64,000 nucleotides of DNA from Leeuwenhoekiella aestuarii (GTDB taxonomy: Bacteria; Bacteroidota; Bacteroidia; Flavobacteriales; Flavobacteriaceae), in NCBI RefSeq assembly GCF_004104055.1, contig NZ_QOVJ01000002.1, positions 558,001 through 622,000 of the forward strand, in the 5' to 3' direction. Below, one piece after another: positions 42,819 through 51,646 of the stretch (position 1 is its first letter; each line of letters opens with the position of its first letter). Both the position numbers and the translations under genes were made by a program. The notes beneath the pieces were generated by a model that had not been told where the DNA came from, ran no database searches, and saw nothing but the letters and a program-made list of their open reading frames with translations.

Positions 42819-43796
42819 CTAAGGTAGTTCTTCTGCTTTACCGGTTGCTTCCTCAGGTTCTTGACCTCCTTTTAGGTAACGAGAAGCCAAAATACCGCCC
42901 ACAAGCGATACAATAATAACCGCAAGCGAAAGCCATTCTGGGATTTCAATCACATGCGAGAAGATCATTTTTAATCCTACAAATGCGAGAATTACAACGA
43001 GACTGTAATGAATGTATTTAAACTTCTGAAGCATTCTGGATATCAAGAAATACATAGAACGCAACCCTAATATCGCGAGAATATTAGAAGTAAATACTAA
43101 AAATGGATCTGCTGTGATCGCCAAGATAGCCGGAATGCTGTCTAATGCAAACAAAATGTCTGTCAATTCGATAACGATCAGGGCTAAAAACAGGGGAGTG
43201 GCTGCTTTTTTTCCTTGCTCTTTGATGAAAAAGTCGTGACCTTCCATCCTGGTGGTAACCGGAAACAGCTTTTTTACCGCTTTATAGACTGTAGAATCCT
43301 GTGGATCGTAGTCGCTATCATCAGACTTGAGCATTCGGTATGCCGTAAAAAGTAAGAACCCTCCAAAAACGTAAATGATCCATTCAAATTTATTGATGAG
43401 TGCTACACCAAAAACGATCATGAGTGCTCTAAAAATAATAGCCCCCAGAATTCCCCAGAACAACACGCGGTGCTGGTATTTAGGTGGAATTTTAAAGGAG
43501 GAAAAGATCACAGCAATCACAAATACGTTGTCTATACTGAGGGATAATTCGATCAGGTAACCGGTGATGTATTTCAACACGGCACTATCCGGACTCAAAC
43601 CTGTTGGGTTTTCTACCAATTCAGCATTAAAAAGCCAGTAGATCACGCCACTAAAAGCCATTGCAATCGTAAACCAGATCGCTGTCCAGATACCCGCTTC
43701 TTTACTTTTTATAACATGGTCATTTTTATTAAAAACCCCCAAATCGAGTGCAAGGCAAATTAAAATGAAAGCGATAAAAAGTCCCCAGACGAGCAT
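42819..43796 (-). CDS. TerC/Alx-family membrane protein
   Basis: A multi-spanning inner-membrane protein of the TerC/Alx family, linked to manganese or metal homeostasis in other bacteria. From the ATG at 43796 it is 325 residues with about eight or nine helices. The conserved acidic membrane motifs are E-L-S-L-S-I-D-N-V-F-V and I-E-L-T-D-I-L-F-A-L-D-S-I-P-A. I reject the TTG at 43835, which overlaps a promoter box. The C-terminus is short and acidic. A manganese-related role is known for relatives only. Confidence 0.9.
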   Translation of the reverse strand: MLVWGLFIAFILICLALDLGVFNKNDHVIKSKEAGIWTAIWFTIAMAFSGVIYWLFNAELVENPTGLSPDSAVLKYITGYLIELSLSIDNVFVIAVIFSSFKIPPKYQHRVLFWGILGAIIFRALMIVFGVALINKFEWIIYVFGGFLLFTAYRMLKSDDSDYDPQDSTVYKAVKKLFPVTTRMEGHDFFIKEQGKKAATPLFLALIVIELTDILFALDSIPAILAITADPFLVFTSNILAILGLRSMYFLISRMLQKFKYIHYSLVVILAFVGLKMIFSHVIEIPEWLSLAVIIVSLVGGILASRYLKGGQEPEEATGKAEELP

Positions 43797-43832
43797 ATAT
43801 AATTGAATTAGTTGAGCTAATTTATTTTTGAA

Positions 43833-43861
43833 CAAAGTTACTACAGTTCACGGGCCTTCAA
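43833..43861 (-). promoter_or_regulatory. Bacteroidota-type promoter for the TerC gene
   Basis: On the minus strand TTG (complement of 43859-43861) is followed after 18 bases by TAACTTTG (complement of 43833-43840), matching -33 / TAnnTTTG. The predicted start point lies about 30 bases before the ATG at 43796, which also decides against the TTG start inside the box. Confidence 0.6.
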
Positions 43862-43943
43862 GTGGTTTAGGTTCTAAATTGCTGTTAAATAATTGTGTGT
43901 TCCTGATACTCTCAATAATTTAATAGGAATCAGAAAAACTACT

Positions 43944-45911
43944 ATGAAACCACTCAATGTTACTCAAAAACTCATCAACAACCATCTTGTAGAAGGGAAA
44001 CTCATTCCCGGAAAAGAAATCGGTCTTAAAATTGATCAGGCACTCTTACAGGATGCTACCGGAACGCTGGTGCAGCTCGAACTAGAAGCCATGAACTTAG
44101 ACCGTGCAAAAACCGAGGTTGCGGTACAATATGTAGATCATAATTTGTTACAAACCGATTTTAAAAATGCCGATGATCACGCGTTTTTGCACAGTGCGGC
44201 TCAAAAATTCGGACTCTGGTTTAGTCGGCCGGGGAATGGCGTTAGTCATCCGGTGCATATGGAGCGCTTTGGCAAACCCGGAAAAACGCTGGTTGGTAGT
44301 GATAGTCACAGCTGTGCTGCCGGCTCATTGGGCATGCTCGCAATCGGTACGGGGGGGCTAGATGTCGCGGCCGCTATTGCCGGACAACCGTATTTTGTAA
44401 AAATGCCGAAAGTAATGGGCGTGAAGCTCACCGGTAAATTACCGGATTGGTTGAGTGCCAAAGATGTAATTTTAGAAATGCTGCGCCGTCATGACGTTAA
44501 AGGGGGTGTTGGTAAAATCATCGAGTACTACGGAGAAGGACTGCAGCACCTTAGTGCTATGGATCGTCACGTGATCGCCAATATGGGCGCTGAGTTGGGC
44601 GCTACAACTACGGTTTTTCCAAGTGATCAGGAAACCAAACACTTTTTAAGATCTCAGGATCGTGAAGCAGACTGGATTGAATTGGTGGCTGATGCAGGTT
44701 GTGAATACGATCTACACGAACATATAGAATTGGATAAACTGGTACCACTCATTGCCTTACCTACGAGCCCCGGAAACGTGGTGCCTGTAAGTGAAGTTGC
44801 CGGCAAGCCGATTTCTCAGGTAGTGATTGGTTCGTCTGCAAATCCCGGTTTACGCGACTTTTGGATTGCCGGAGCGATTGTAAAAGGAAAATCAGTTAAC
44901 CCGGATGTTTCTTTTGATGTCAATCCTACCAGCCGCCAGATCATACAGAATATGATAGATACCAAAGCCTTTGCCAATCTGATTACGGCAGGAGCGCGTT
45001 TTCACCAGAGTGGGTGTATGGGCTGTATCGGGATGGGACAGGCTCCTGCCAGCGGTACCATCAGTTTACGTACAATGCCGCGTAATTTTCCCGATCGTTC
45101 CGGTACTAAAGACGATCAGGTGCATTTGTGCAGCCCCGAGACCGCTGCGGCGTCGGCATTAACCGGTAAAATTACCGATCCGAGGGATCTAGCCGATCTG
45201 TATGCTATGAGCTATCCGCAATATGAAGATCCCGAATTGCACATTATTAATAGGGATATGCTGGTTGCTCCGGCAGAAGATGGCAGTAAAGTGGAACTCA
45301 AAAAAGGTCCGAATATCAAGTCCTTACCCCATATTGATGCGCTTCAGGATCGTTATGAGATTCCGGTTTTATTGAAAATGGGAGATAACATTTCTACCGA
45401 TGAGATCTTAAAAGCCGGAGCCGAAGTACTTCCGTTTCGCTCGAATCTTCCCGAAATTAGTAAATACAGCTATACGGTAATTGACGAGACTTTTTATGAC
45501 CGGGCGATGGAGACCAAACAGCAGGAGGGAGGCCATATCGTGGTTGCGGGAGAAAACTATGCCCAGGGAAGCAGTCGTGAGCATGCTGCTTTAGCACCGA
45601 AATATTTAGGACAGGTTGCAGTAATCGCCAAAAGTTATGCGCGAATTGCGTGGCAAAATCTGGTGAATTTTGGTATTCTTCCGCTGGAATTTGAAAATCC
45701 TGATGATCTGGAAAAAATAGAACAGGATGATACGATTCAGTTTAAAAACCTGCGCGATTTGGTTGAAAACCGAAATACAATAGAAGTGCTTATCAAAAAA
45801 GAAACCGGCACAATTTCCATACCTACCAAACATACCCTGAGTGACAGACAAATCCGTGTATTGTTAAAAGGAGGGATCATCAATGATTTTAAAGAAAAAC
45901 TATCTGCCTGA
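43944..45911 (+). CDS. acnA: Aconitate hydratase
   Basis: Isomerises citrate and isocitrate through a 4Fe-4S cluster. The 655-residue protein has the N-terminal cluster region with V-G-S-D-S-H-S-C-A-A-G, the second cysteine motif S-G-C-M-G-C-I-G-M-G, and the C-terminal swivel domain with A-G-E-N-Y-A-Q-G-S-S-R-E-H-A-A. It belongs to the short aconitase clade, closer to mitochondrial/archaeal-like forms than the 890-residue AcnA. I use the ATG at 43944; the TTG at 43893 adds 17 unsupported residues. The gene is visibly richer in G+C than its neighbours. Confidence 0.9.
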   Translation: MKPLNVTQKLINNHLVEGKLIPGKEIGLKIDQALLQDATGTLVQLELEAMNLDRAKTEVAVQYVDHNLLQTDFKNADDHAFLHSAAQKFGLWFSRPGNGVSHPVHMERFGKPGKTLVGSDSHSCAAGSLGMLAIGTGGLDVAAAIAGQPYFVKMPKVMGVKLTGKLPDWLSAKDVILEMLRRHDVKGGVGKIIEYYGEGLQHLSAMDRHVIANMGAELGATTTVFPSDQETKHFLRSQDREADWIELVADAGCEYDLHEHIELDKLVPLIALPTSPGNVVPVSEVAGKPISQVVIGSSANPGLRDFWIAGAIVKGKSVNPDVSFDVNPTSRQIIQNMIDTKAFANLITAGARFHQSGCMGCIGMGQAPASGTISLRTMPRNFPDRSGTKDDQVHLCSPETAAASALTGKITDPRDLADLYAMSYPQYEDPELHIINRDMLVAPAEDGSKVELKKGPNIKSLPHIDALQDRYEIPVLLKMGDNISTDEILKAGAEVLPFRSNLPEISKYSYTVIDETFYDRAMETKQQEGGHIVVAGENYAQGSSREHAALAPKYLGQVAVIAKSYARIAWQNLVNFGILPLEFENPDDLEKIEQDDTIQFKNLRDLVENRNTIEVLIKKETGTISIPTKHTLSDRQIRVLLKGGIINDFKEKLSA

Positions 45912-46094
45912 TCATTTATAAAAGGATCTTGCTCAAAAAATAGATATTCTTTTTCAGAACCCTGTTTTTATTCCTGTAAATCCGTAAGGTTTGTGGTAGT
46001 AGTAGTGTCTATGATATTCTTATAAATGCGTTAATCCCTCATCGTTATTGGTTTATCAATAGTACATTTGACAGCTGTTTATTAGCAACAGGAT

Positions 46095-46403
46095 ATGGAA
46101 GAAAATTTACATAAAGAATTCTTGCTACGTGCCATTGCGTGTGCTTATAAAGGTAAAGAGACCCAAGGAGGCGTCGCTTTTGGCGCGGTTATCGTAAACG
46201 ATACGCTCCTAATTGCAGCAGGTCCTAATCGGGTAGGAGTTCCTACAGATTGTACACAGCACGCAGAATTGGCGAGAATTCAGCAAGCTGGTAAGCCGTT
46301 AAATTCTAAGTGTTTATCAGGCTGTTCACATACCAGAAAAAGCCATGCAGTATTTAATTTAAAACAAGTACTGCGTGATGAAGCCCTTGCAGTCTGGAAC
46401 TAA
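46095..46403 (+). pseudogene. Decayed nucleoside (guanine-type) deaminase
   Basis: The first 58 residues match the cytidine/guanine deaminase fold: G-G-V-A-F-G-A-V-I-V, then T-Q-H-A-E with H56 and E58 as zinc ligand and catalytic acid. The P-C-x-x-C zinc motif that should follow near residue 85 is absent. In another frame CCATGC (Pro-Cys) appears at 46343-46348 just before a stop, as if a frameshift and 3' loss had occurred. The reading frame ends at 102 residues against about 156 in the intact paralogue at 61856. It is probably inactive; a TACATTTG box at 46063 could still drive transcription into the next gene. Confidence 0.7.
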
Positions 46404-46407
46404 AATT

Positions 46408-47253
46408 ATGAGCGAAGAAGAAGTTAAACAACAGAATATAGATCAGGAACTTGAGAAATCTGAAGTTTCTGAAGAATCTCAGGCAAAAAGTCACGGGGAG
46501 ATTTTAAAAGAGCAAATCTGCGAAGGAAGAAAAATTTATACATTAAGCACCAGCAGTGTTTTGATGAGTTCTTTTACAGCGGGATTAGAACTGGGGTTCA
46601 GTTATATGATGCTGTGTAGTATGTTCTACTTTTTTTCAGATTATCTCCCGGAAACCAGTTTGTTCAAGATCATAGCTTTGGTCTATCCGTTAGGATTTAT
46701 TCTGGTTGTTTTAGGTCAATCTATATTATTTACGGAACAAACTTCCTTACTGACATTACCGGTTTTAAACCGAAAACACGGACTCGGCAGTCTGTTGAGA
46801 ATTTGGGGGCTGGTTATTTTAGGAAATTTAATAGGCGGGTGGCTCATCGCCTTTGTCATGCTCTGGTTAGGGCCTCAGCTTCATATTTTTGATACGGAGA
46901 CTATTGTGAAAATCGGTAATCACGTTGCTGACTTTTCGTTACCGACCATCCTGGTAAGCGCAATACTTGCAGGGTGGATGATGGGATTACTCTCGTGGTT
47001 GGTTACTTCTTCAAAAGATACGGTAAGCCGCATCATTATTATATTTCTCATCACAGCTACGATGGCATTTGCCGGTTTACATCACAGTATCATCGGTAAT
47101 ATAGAAGTCTTTAGCGCTTACCTTTTAGGCCCTGAAATTACCTTGGGAAGGTACCTTTGGGTTCAATCTACCGCATTATTAGGGAATGCAGTAGGTGGAG
47201 CATTCTTTGTTGCGTTACTGAAATACAGGGCTTTTGTAAATAATGTGAGTTAA
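46408..47253 (+). CDS. Formate/nitrite transporter (FNT) family channel
   Basis: A 281-residue inner-membrane protein from the ATG at 46408. A charged N-terminal tail of about 30 residues (E/K/Q-rich) precedes six hydrophobic helices. Family features are the A-G-L-E-L-G-F-S-Y segment in TM1, the N-L-I-G-G-W-L-I-A loop and the late H-S-I-I-G-N stretch with a central histidine. FNT channels carry formate, nitrite or similar small anions. The tail and overall pattern match the YfdC-like branch, whose substrate is unknown. An ATG at 46375, inside the preceding pseudogene, is less likely. Confidence 0.85.
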   Translation: MSEEEVKQQNIDQELEKSEVSEESQAKSHGEILKEQICEGRKIYTLSTSSVLMSSFTAGLELGFSYMMLCSMFYFFSDYLPETSLFKIIALVYPLGFILVVLGQSILFTEQTSLLTLPVLNRKHGLGSLLRIWGLVILGNLIGGWLIAFVMLWLGPQLHIFDTETIVKIGNHVADFSLPTILVSAILAGWMMGLLSWLVTSSKDTVSRIIIIFLITATMAFAGLHHSIIGNIEVFSAYLLGPEITLGRYLWVQSTALLGNAVGGAFFVALLKYRAFVNNVS

Positions 47254-47299
47254 AAATCTTAAATTAAGGGAGTTGTAGTTACTCAAACAAACATCGATT

Positions 47300-47857
47300 A
47301 TGAAACCAGGAATAGGATTATTAGTTGTACTGATTTTGGTCTCTTGTGGAAGTTCTAAAAACAGGGATGCCACGACCAACGAACATTTGAATCAATGGAT
47401 AGCAGACCGGTCTTTTGAAATCGAATCTAATTTTGCCATGCCTATGAATACGGTAGCGGTAAGTGCCGTGCTCAACAGTAATATATTAGGTCCCGGAAAC
47501 AATTCAGGGCAAATAAATCTTATCGGAAATCCAAACTATCTTCGGATCAAAGGCGATAGTATTTATGCAGAATTACCCTTTTTCGGAGAACGAAGAATGG
47601 GGGGCGGTTACAATAACAGAGACACCGGTATCAATATCGAAGATATTGCCAAAGATTATACGGTAACTACCAAGCGTGGCATGTATATCATTACCTTTTC
47701 CGCCAAAGACAAACAAGGTAATGAAGCTTATAATTTTATCCTCAATTTAAGTCCGAATCTTAATGCTAATTTTTCAGTAAACAGTACGCAGCGTACAGTA
47801 ATGCAGTTTCGTGGTGCTGTAGCTGAACTTCAAGAAAAAGAGGAAGATTCAGAATAA
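47300..47857 (+). CDS. DUF4251 lipoprotein
   Basis: A 185-residue predicted lipoprotein: the signal M-K-P-G-I-G-L-L-V-V-L-I-L-V-S-C puts the lipid cysteine at residue 16. The mature part matches DUF4251, with G-N-P-N-Y-L-R-I-K-G-D-S-I-Y-A-E-L-P-F-F-G and a beta-rich C-terminal half ending F-R-G. DUF4251 proteins are found in Bacteroidota and have no known function. It lies 46 bases after the FNT channel gene. Confidence 0.87.
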   Translation: MKPGIGLLVVLILVSCGSSKNRDATTNEHLNQWIADRSFEIESNFAMPMNTVAVSAVLNSNILGPGNNSGQINLIGNPNYLRIKGDSIYAELPFFGERRMGGGYNNRDTGINIEDIAKDYTVTTKRGMYIITFSAKDKQGNEAYNFILNLSPNLNANFSVNSTQRTVMQFRGAVAELQEKEEDSE

Positions 47858-47876
47858 AAAACGATACGTTTTTAAA

Positions 47877-48056
47877 CTAACGCTTTTTGGTCACAAAGGG
47901 AACCAATAAAGAAGCAATAGCGCCAACAACAACACCGCCAATAACACCAAGTTTTAGAGAATTTACGAGTTTGTGAGAATCCAAATAGTAAAAACCGAAT
48001 ACGAAGATCAAGACAGCGATAAATGTAATTACGAAGATTTTGATACGTGAGCTCAT
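47877..48056 (-). CDS. 59-residue two-helix membrane protein
   Basis: Read by eye on the minus strand: ATG at 48056-48054, stop TAG at 47879-47877. The protein starts M-S-S-R-I-K-I-F-V-I-T-F and has two hydrophobic segments (about residues 6-23 and 34-54, the second glycine/valine-rich). It ends F-V-T-K-K-R, giving a positive-inside hairpin. Hydrophobicity and charge placement are typical of a genuine small membrane protein. It is convergent with the DUF4251 gene (19 bases). No family recognised. Confidence 0.7.
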   Translation of the reverse strand: MSSRIKIFVITFIAVLIFVFGFYYLDSHKLVNSLKLGVIGGVVVGAIASLLVPFVTKKR

Positions 48057-48636
48057 AATACTGAAATTTGTTCCTATTAAATTACAAAAGCTCCATCAGC
48101 TATTTTTAGAATTGATCAGGTATCAATTAATTTTAAGAATAAAATAGCATAAGCCTTAGCTCAACGTTAAAACAATTAATAAATAGTGGAGTACGAACAC
48201 TCGCAGTATTATTCAAAAAGATATATTGAATAATTCTATTTTACATAATGTAAATTATAGAACAAAAGTGTAATTGTAATAATAGGTATTAGCCAACGTT
48301 ATCCTTAACTGGTTTTAGGATCGCATCAAACTGTCGCATATTACTAGTAAGTCATAGTGTTGTCATTTAATTCACTCCAAGTGCGGTTCTATTAATTATT
48401 ATCGTGAAATAATCTTTGAGTGACTGTTGCGATCTCTCAGGTGTTAAAAAGCTGCTTTGAACTGACTGCTCAAAATTTACGTATTCGGTACCAACGACCC
48501 GGAAATTTTCAAATACGCGATTCTCAGCGATTGGGAATTTACGTCATATTGAGTTCGTCGACGTGCAGTCGATATGTCACCATGACTTTTAATTTACTCC
48601 AGTTGCGGTTCTGCTTCTCTGAAAAATACTGAGCAT
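48057..48636. other. Gene-free AT-rich stretch with degenerate repeat fragments
   Basis: I see no credible gene. Degraded pieces of repeats found elsewhere are visible: near 48296-48340 a decayed form of the ATCCTGAA...TTCAGGAT hairpin also present at 61189, and 48477-48545 a piece matching 57500-57570 (shared core TTTTCAAATACGCGATTCTC). Confidence 0.7.
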
Positions 48637-48649
48637 GAATTGTGTTTCT

Positions 48650-48880
48650 GTTCATTTTTTACTCAGGAGTATTTATCGGACGGGACTTCGTGAATCTGCG
48701 ATTTCCATTGATGAAAAAACGAACCAAAAAAATCTAGGCTTACAGAAGCTTCTCTAAATTTTATGTTCGCTTCGCTGCATGCGCTTAACTCGGCCGATGG
48801 CCTCAAACAGAACCGCCTGCGACGCTACGCTACGCTCACTGCAAATTTGACGAGAAGCTTCTGGTATGCCGGTACTTACT
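48650..48880 (+). repeat. Composite repeat unit (variant head plus long-stem body)
   Basis: The unit starts with the long head GTTCATTTTTTACTCAGGAG, continues to GAAAAAACGAACC, and is followed by a body bounded by the 12-bp perfect inverted repeat CAGAAGCTTCTC (48743-48754) and GAGAAGCTTCTG (48852-48863). Between the arms is a GGCC-GAT-GGCC mini-hairpin. The same modules recur near 56.5-58.3 and 62.4-63.9 kb, always in this orientation. The short reading frames it contains are accidental. Confidence 0.8.
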
Positions 48881-48883
48881 TTT

Positions 48884-49155
48884 GAATAAACTTGAATTTC
48901 TAGTTGTGTTCTTGTTCTTTTGCCTTGATGCCAAAGAACCAAAAGATCAAGGCTGCAGTATACTTTGGAAACTATCACGGCTCACTCGCTATATTCTGGA
49001 AAGGAGGCTTACACCTTAAAATGCTTTGAATAAGTTTTAATAATTTATGTAACCAATAAGCCTTACTACTTCTACTCCAGAATATAAACGCTCCTCTCAC
49101 CTATAGTTTTAACCAAAGTCTACTGAGGCCATTTGCACATAAATTCATGTTTTAT
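48884..49155 (+). repeat. Direct duplication of about 270 bp, copy A
   Basis: This stretch recurs almost unchanged at 49342-49614. It includes a TTCTTTTGCCTTGATGCC head module and then TACTTTGGAAACTATCACGG and following sequence not seen elsewhere in the window. The offset is 458-459 bases. Copy A continues as ATTTTTCTTTAGACAGGA, the uninterrupted version of a site that carries an insertion in copy B. Confidence 0.85.
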
Positions 49156-49341
49156 TTTTCTTTAGACAGGAATAAATTCAATAGACACCTTACAGGACTT
49201 ATGTTATATGAACTCTTATTTATTGAAGGAATTATGATCTTTTGGTATAGCATAACACGGCAATGCGAGGTGTAATTGCTTAAAAATCGTGATGGCAGGT
49301 ACCAACACGCGATGCAATCGCGCGGAAACGGGGACATGTTT
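49156..49341. other. Spacer between the two duplicated copies
   Basis: No gene. It contains GTTATATGAACTCTTATT (49203-49220), which resembles the flank of the 95-bp element at 26384 but lacks the element. It also has an ACGCGATGCAATCGCG hairpin (near 49306-49321) related to one near 59679. Confidence 0.6.
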
Positions 49342-49614
49342 TGAATAAGTTGAATTTCTAGTTGTGTTTTTGTTCTTTTGCCTTGATGCCAAAGAACCAA
49401 AAGATCAAGGCTGCAGTATACTTTGGAAACTATCACGGCTCACTCGCTATTTTCTGGAAAGGAGGCTTACACCTTAAAATGCTTTGAATAAGTTTTAATA
49501 ATTTAAGTAACCAATAAAACCTTACTACTTCTACTCCAGAATATAAACGCTCCTCTCACCTATAGTTTTAACCAAAGTCTACTGAGGCCGTTTGCACATA
49601 AATTCATGTTTTAT
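49342..49614 (+). repeat. Direct duplication of about 270 bp, copy B
   Basis: Nearly identical to 48884-49155 with one length difference. The two copies share the head module, the CTCCAGAATATAAACGCTCC segment and the end CATAAATTCATGTTTTATT. Copy B is then broken by the 95-bp GGCGCC element and resumes with TTTTCTTAGACAGGA. Confidence 0.85.
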
Positions 49615-49615
49615 T

Positions 49616-49710
49616 GGCGCCGCCAAAGGGTTTAATACACCGAGGCTTGCCTCGAAATTGAAAATTTCTTTCTAATGAATGCCTCGTGGGCTTGCCCCGA
49701 GGTAGTTTAC
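49616..49710. mobile_element. 95-bp GGCGCC hairpin element, copy 2 (inserted)
   Basis: Same length and near-identical sequence to 26384-26478. Here it interrupts copy B of the local duplication: copy A reads GTTTTATTTTTCTTTAGACAGG without it, copy B reads GTTTTATT, the element, then TTTTCTTAGACAGG. This pair is a filled and an empty site, the best evidence in the window that the element has moved. No transposase or clear terminal inverted repeat is seen, so it would depend on an enzyme elsewhere. Confidence 0.7.
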
Positions 49711-49999
49711 TTTTCTTAGACAGGACTATTCTTTAAGGCTCTGCCGTAAATTTAACGAGAAGCTTCTGGTATGCCAGTACTGGCGTTTTAATGCGTATTC
49801 TGTTAAACTTGTAAATCACTCTTGACTATCTAATGCATTTCTCATTCGCTGAAAAAGCTCCATCGAAATGACTACTAGTACATAACATTATAACTAAAAA
49901 TTTAGTTTAATGAATAAGTACCTTATTATATAATGACTTTTTCTTATTACTGCGGAAAGGTATATATTCCCGATCACTCAGAACTTTGTAGTATATCTC
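49711..49999. other. Gene-free stretch downstream of the S41 peptidase
   Basis: It contains a fragment of the repeat body end (AAATTTAACGAGAAGCTTCTG near 49752) and, at about 49808-49870, a sequence related to 61443-61508 (CTTGTAAATCAC...CGAAATGAC). Otherwise AT-rich with no reading frame that looks genuine and no clear terminator for the peptidase gene. Confidence 0.6.
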
Positions 50000-51646
50000 C
50001 TAAATTTCGGCTAGAAGTTCTTGAGCCGCTACCCCTACTCCATCAGGATCTAAGGCTATAGCCTTGTGGAGTACTTGTTTAGCTTCCTTCTCATTACCAA
50101 TGGCGATATAGGATTCGCCGAGGTGTTTATAGGCGTTTGCAGAATCTGGAAAGAGGTTTAAAACCGTTGAAAATACCTGTATTGCTGCCTGAATTTGCGG
50201 TCCCCGCCCACTTTGCAGTAAAAGGTTTCCCTGTTTAAGGAGTTCGTTCTCAAAATCACAAAACGCATACAAAGGATCCTGAATCATTCTAGGAAGTTCT
50301 TCCGCTAATTTCTGGGTTTGTCCCGAGAAATACAGTTCTTTTACGTAATCCATGGGTCTCGGTTTGAAATTGGGTTCGTCAAAGGCTAATGCGGCTTCTA
50401 ATACCGGATCCTGGTTGGTGCGGTAGTCCTCAAAAGTCATCGCAACCGGAAGATTCGGAGCCATCCATTCGGCATTTTCTAAAGCCGGTTTATCCTGCCA
50501 CCATAGATAGGATACCGCGATCGAAACACCACTATTGGGCAGGGTTAGCGGACGATTATCGCCCCAAAAATTGAGGTTTTCTGCAGTAGGTTCTCCCACA
50601 AAAATAACATTCGTATAATTGTCGAGTTCGTTTACCAGATTTTGGCAGGCAGAAAAGGTGCGCTTGCCAATGATCACAAACAGTTTTCCTATCTGATCGA
50701 TGTGTTCCGTTTGAAGAAGTTCTTTGATAACGTCTTTGTTCAGGTAATTGTTTCCGCCACCGTTTAACCGTAAATCGATGATCAGTTTTTCGGCATCCTT
50801 CGCTACAACTTCCTCTAAAACACGCGTATAAAAATCTTTAGTAGACTCTCCAGGTTCATCCTGAATTCTGCTGTGCCTAACGTACATCGCCTGCTCATCG
50901 GCTAAAAATTCTTCAACATACACCTTATCCAGCTGCTGTAAATACAAGGGTGTGGTTTCCTGATCTCTTGCCGATAACCAATTGGCATCCGGAGTGACAA
51001 AACCCCGCTCTGTAGGTATGCTTTTTCCTTTTGGCAAGGCTGTAAAGGTCTGGTTAAAAACCCTGCCGTTTTTTTCCAGCTTAAGCGTTACGGTATGTTG
51101 AAGGCTTTGGGTTAGCTGCTGTGCGTGTAAAATTTCCGGATAGCGCAGGTTGTTGATCCCGTAGGCTTTAAAATACTGTGCATTTTCTGCCGGGACTGTG
51201 GGTTCAATGGCTTGTAGCGCTTCAGCAATGGGTGTGCCTGCTACGGCCAGCACCTTCGCTCCTATTGCTTCTGGATAATCTTTGTGCGTGCCCTCAATAT
51301 AAATTCCGTCCTCAAATGCATATAAATTGTACGGAAACTGCGCAAATTCTACCGGTTTTTGCCAAAAACTCAGGTGCGTATGACCGTATTTGAAGGATGC
51401 AACCAATCGGGAGATACCCACGATGATTTCGTGTTCCTGTAAATTCGGGATTTCCGCGTATAGGGCTTCCACTTCCCGGTCAAATGCTTCCGGGCTTGTT
51501 TTTACAAACAGCAAGGGATAGTCCCTGTGAATGGTATTCTGAAAAAACCGAAGGTCTTCCTGCCACTGCGTAGCACTATCGTTTTCCTGTGCAAACCCCT
51601 GAAGGGCCAGTAGTAGATTGAGTATAAAGAGCATTAATTTAACCAT
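50000..51646 (-). CDS. Exported S41-family peptidase with C-terminal TPR-like repeats
   Basis: From the ATG at 51646 the protein is 548 residues and begins with a clean signal peptide (ending F-A-Q, residue 20); the longer reading from 51736 hides it. The S41 (tail-specific protease) core has D-L-R-L-N-G-G-G near residue 291 and the predicted nucleophile S332 in R-T-F-S-A-C-Q. A GEPTAEN segment follows. No clear PDZ domain is seen. The last 60 residues hold a tetratricopeptide-like helix pair (A-Y-K-H-L-G-E-S-Y-I-A-I-G-N). It is divergent from a LuxR-type regulator across two matching palindromes, so probably controlled by it. Confidence 0.85.
   Translation of the reverse strand: MVKLMLFILNLLLALQGFAQENDSATQWQEDLRFFQNTIHRDYPLLFVKTSPEAFDREVEALYAEIPNLQEHEIIVGISRLVASFKYGHTHLSFWQKPVEFAQFPYNLYAFEDGIYIEGTHKDYPEAIGAKVLAVAGTPIAEALQAIEPTVPAENAQYFKAYGINNLRYPEILHAQQLTQSLQHTVTLKLEKNGRVFNQTFTALPKGKSIPTERGFVTPDANWLSARDQETTPLYLQQLDKVYVEEFLADEQAMYVRHSRIQDEPGESTKDFYTRVLEEVVAKDAEKLIIDLRLNGGGNNYLNKDVIKELLQTEHIDQIGKLFVIIGKRTFSACQNLVNELDNYTNVIFVGEPTAENLNFWGDNRPLTLPNSGVSIAVSYLWWQDKPALENAEWMAPNLPVAMTFEDYRTNQDPVLEAALAFDEPNFKPRPMDYVKELYFSGQTQKLAEELPRMIQDPLYAFCDFENELLKQGNLLLQSGRGPQIQAAIQVFSTVLNLFPDSANAYKHLGESYIAIGNEKEAKQVLHKAIALDPDGVGVAAQELLAEI

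Noticed and set aside
46018-46094. Full promoter before the deaminase remnant
   Set aside because: TACATTTG at 46063 is good, but the nearest TTG is only 12 bases upstream, so the pair does not fit the usual spacing.
49152-49436. Minus-strand 94-codon frame in the duplicated repeat
   Set aside because: Its N-terminal part is copied in the frame at 48754-48978 by the direct duplication, and it reads through a repeat head; not a gene.
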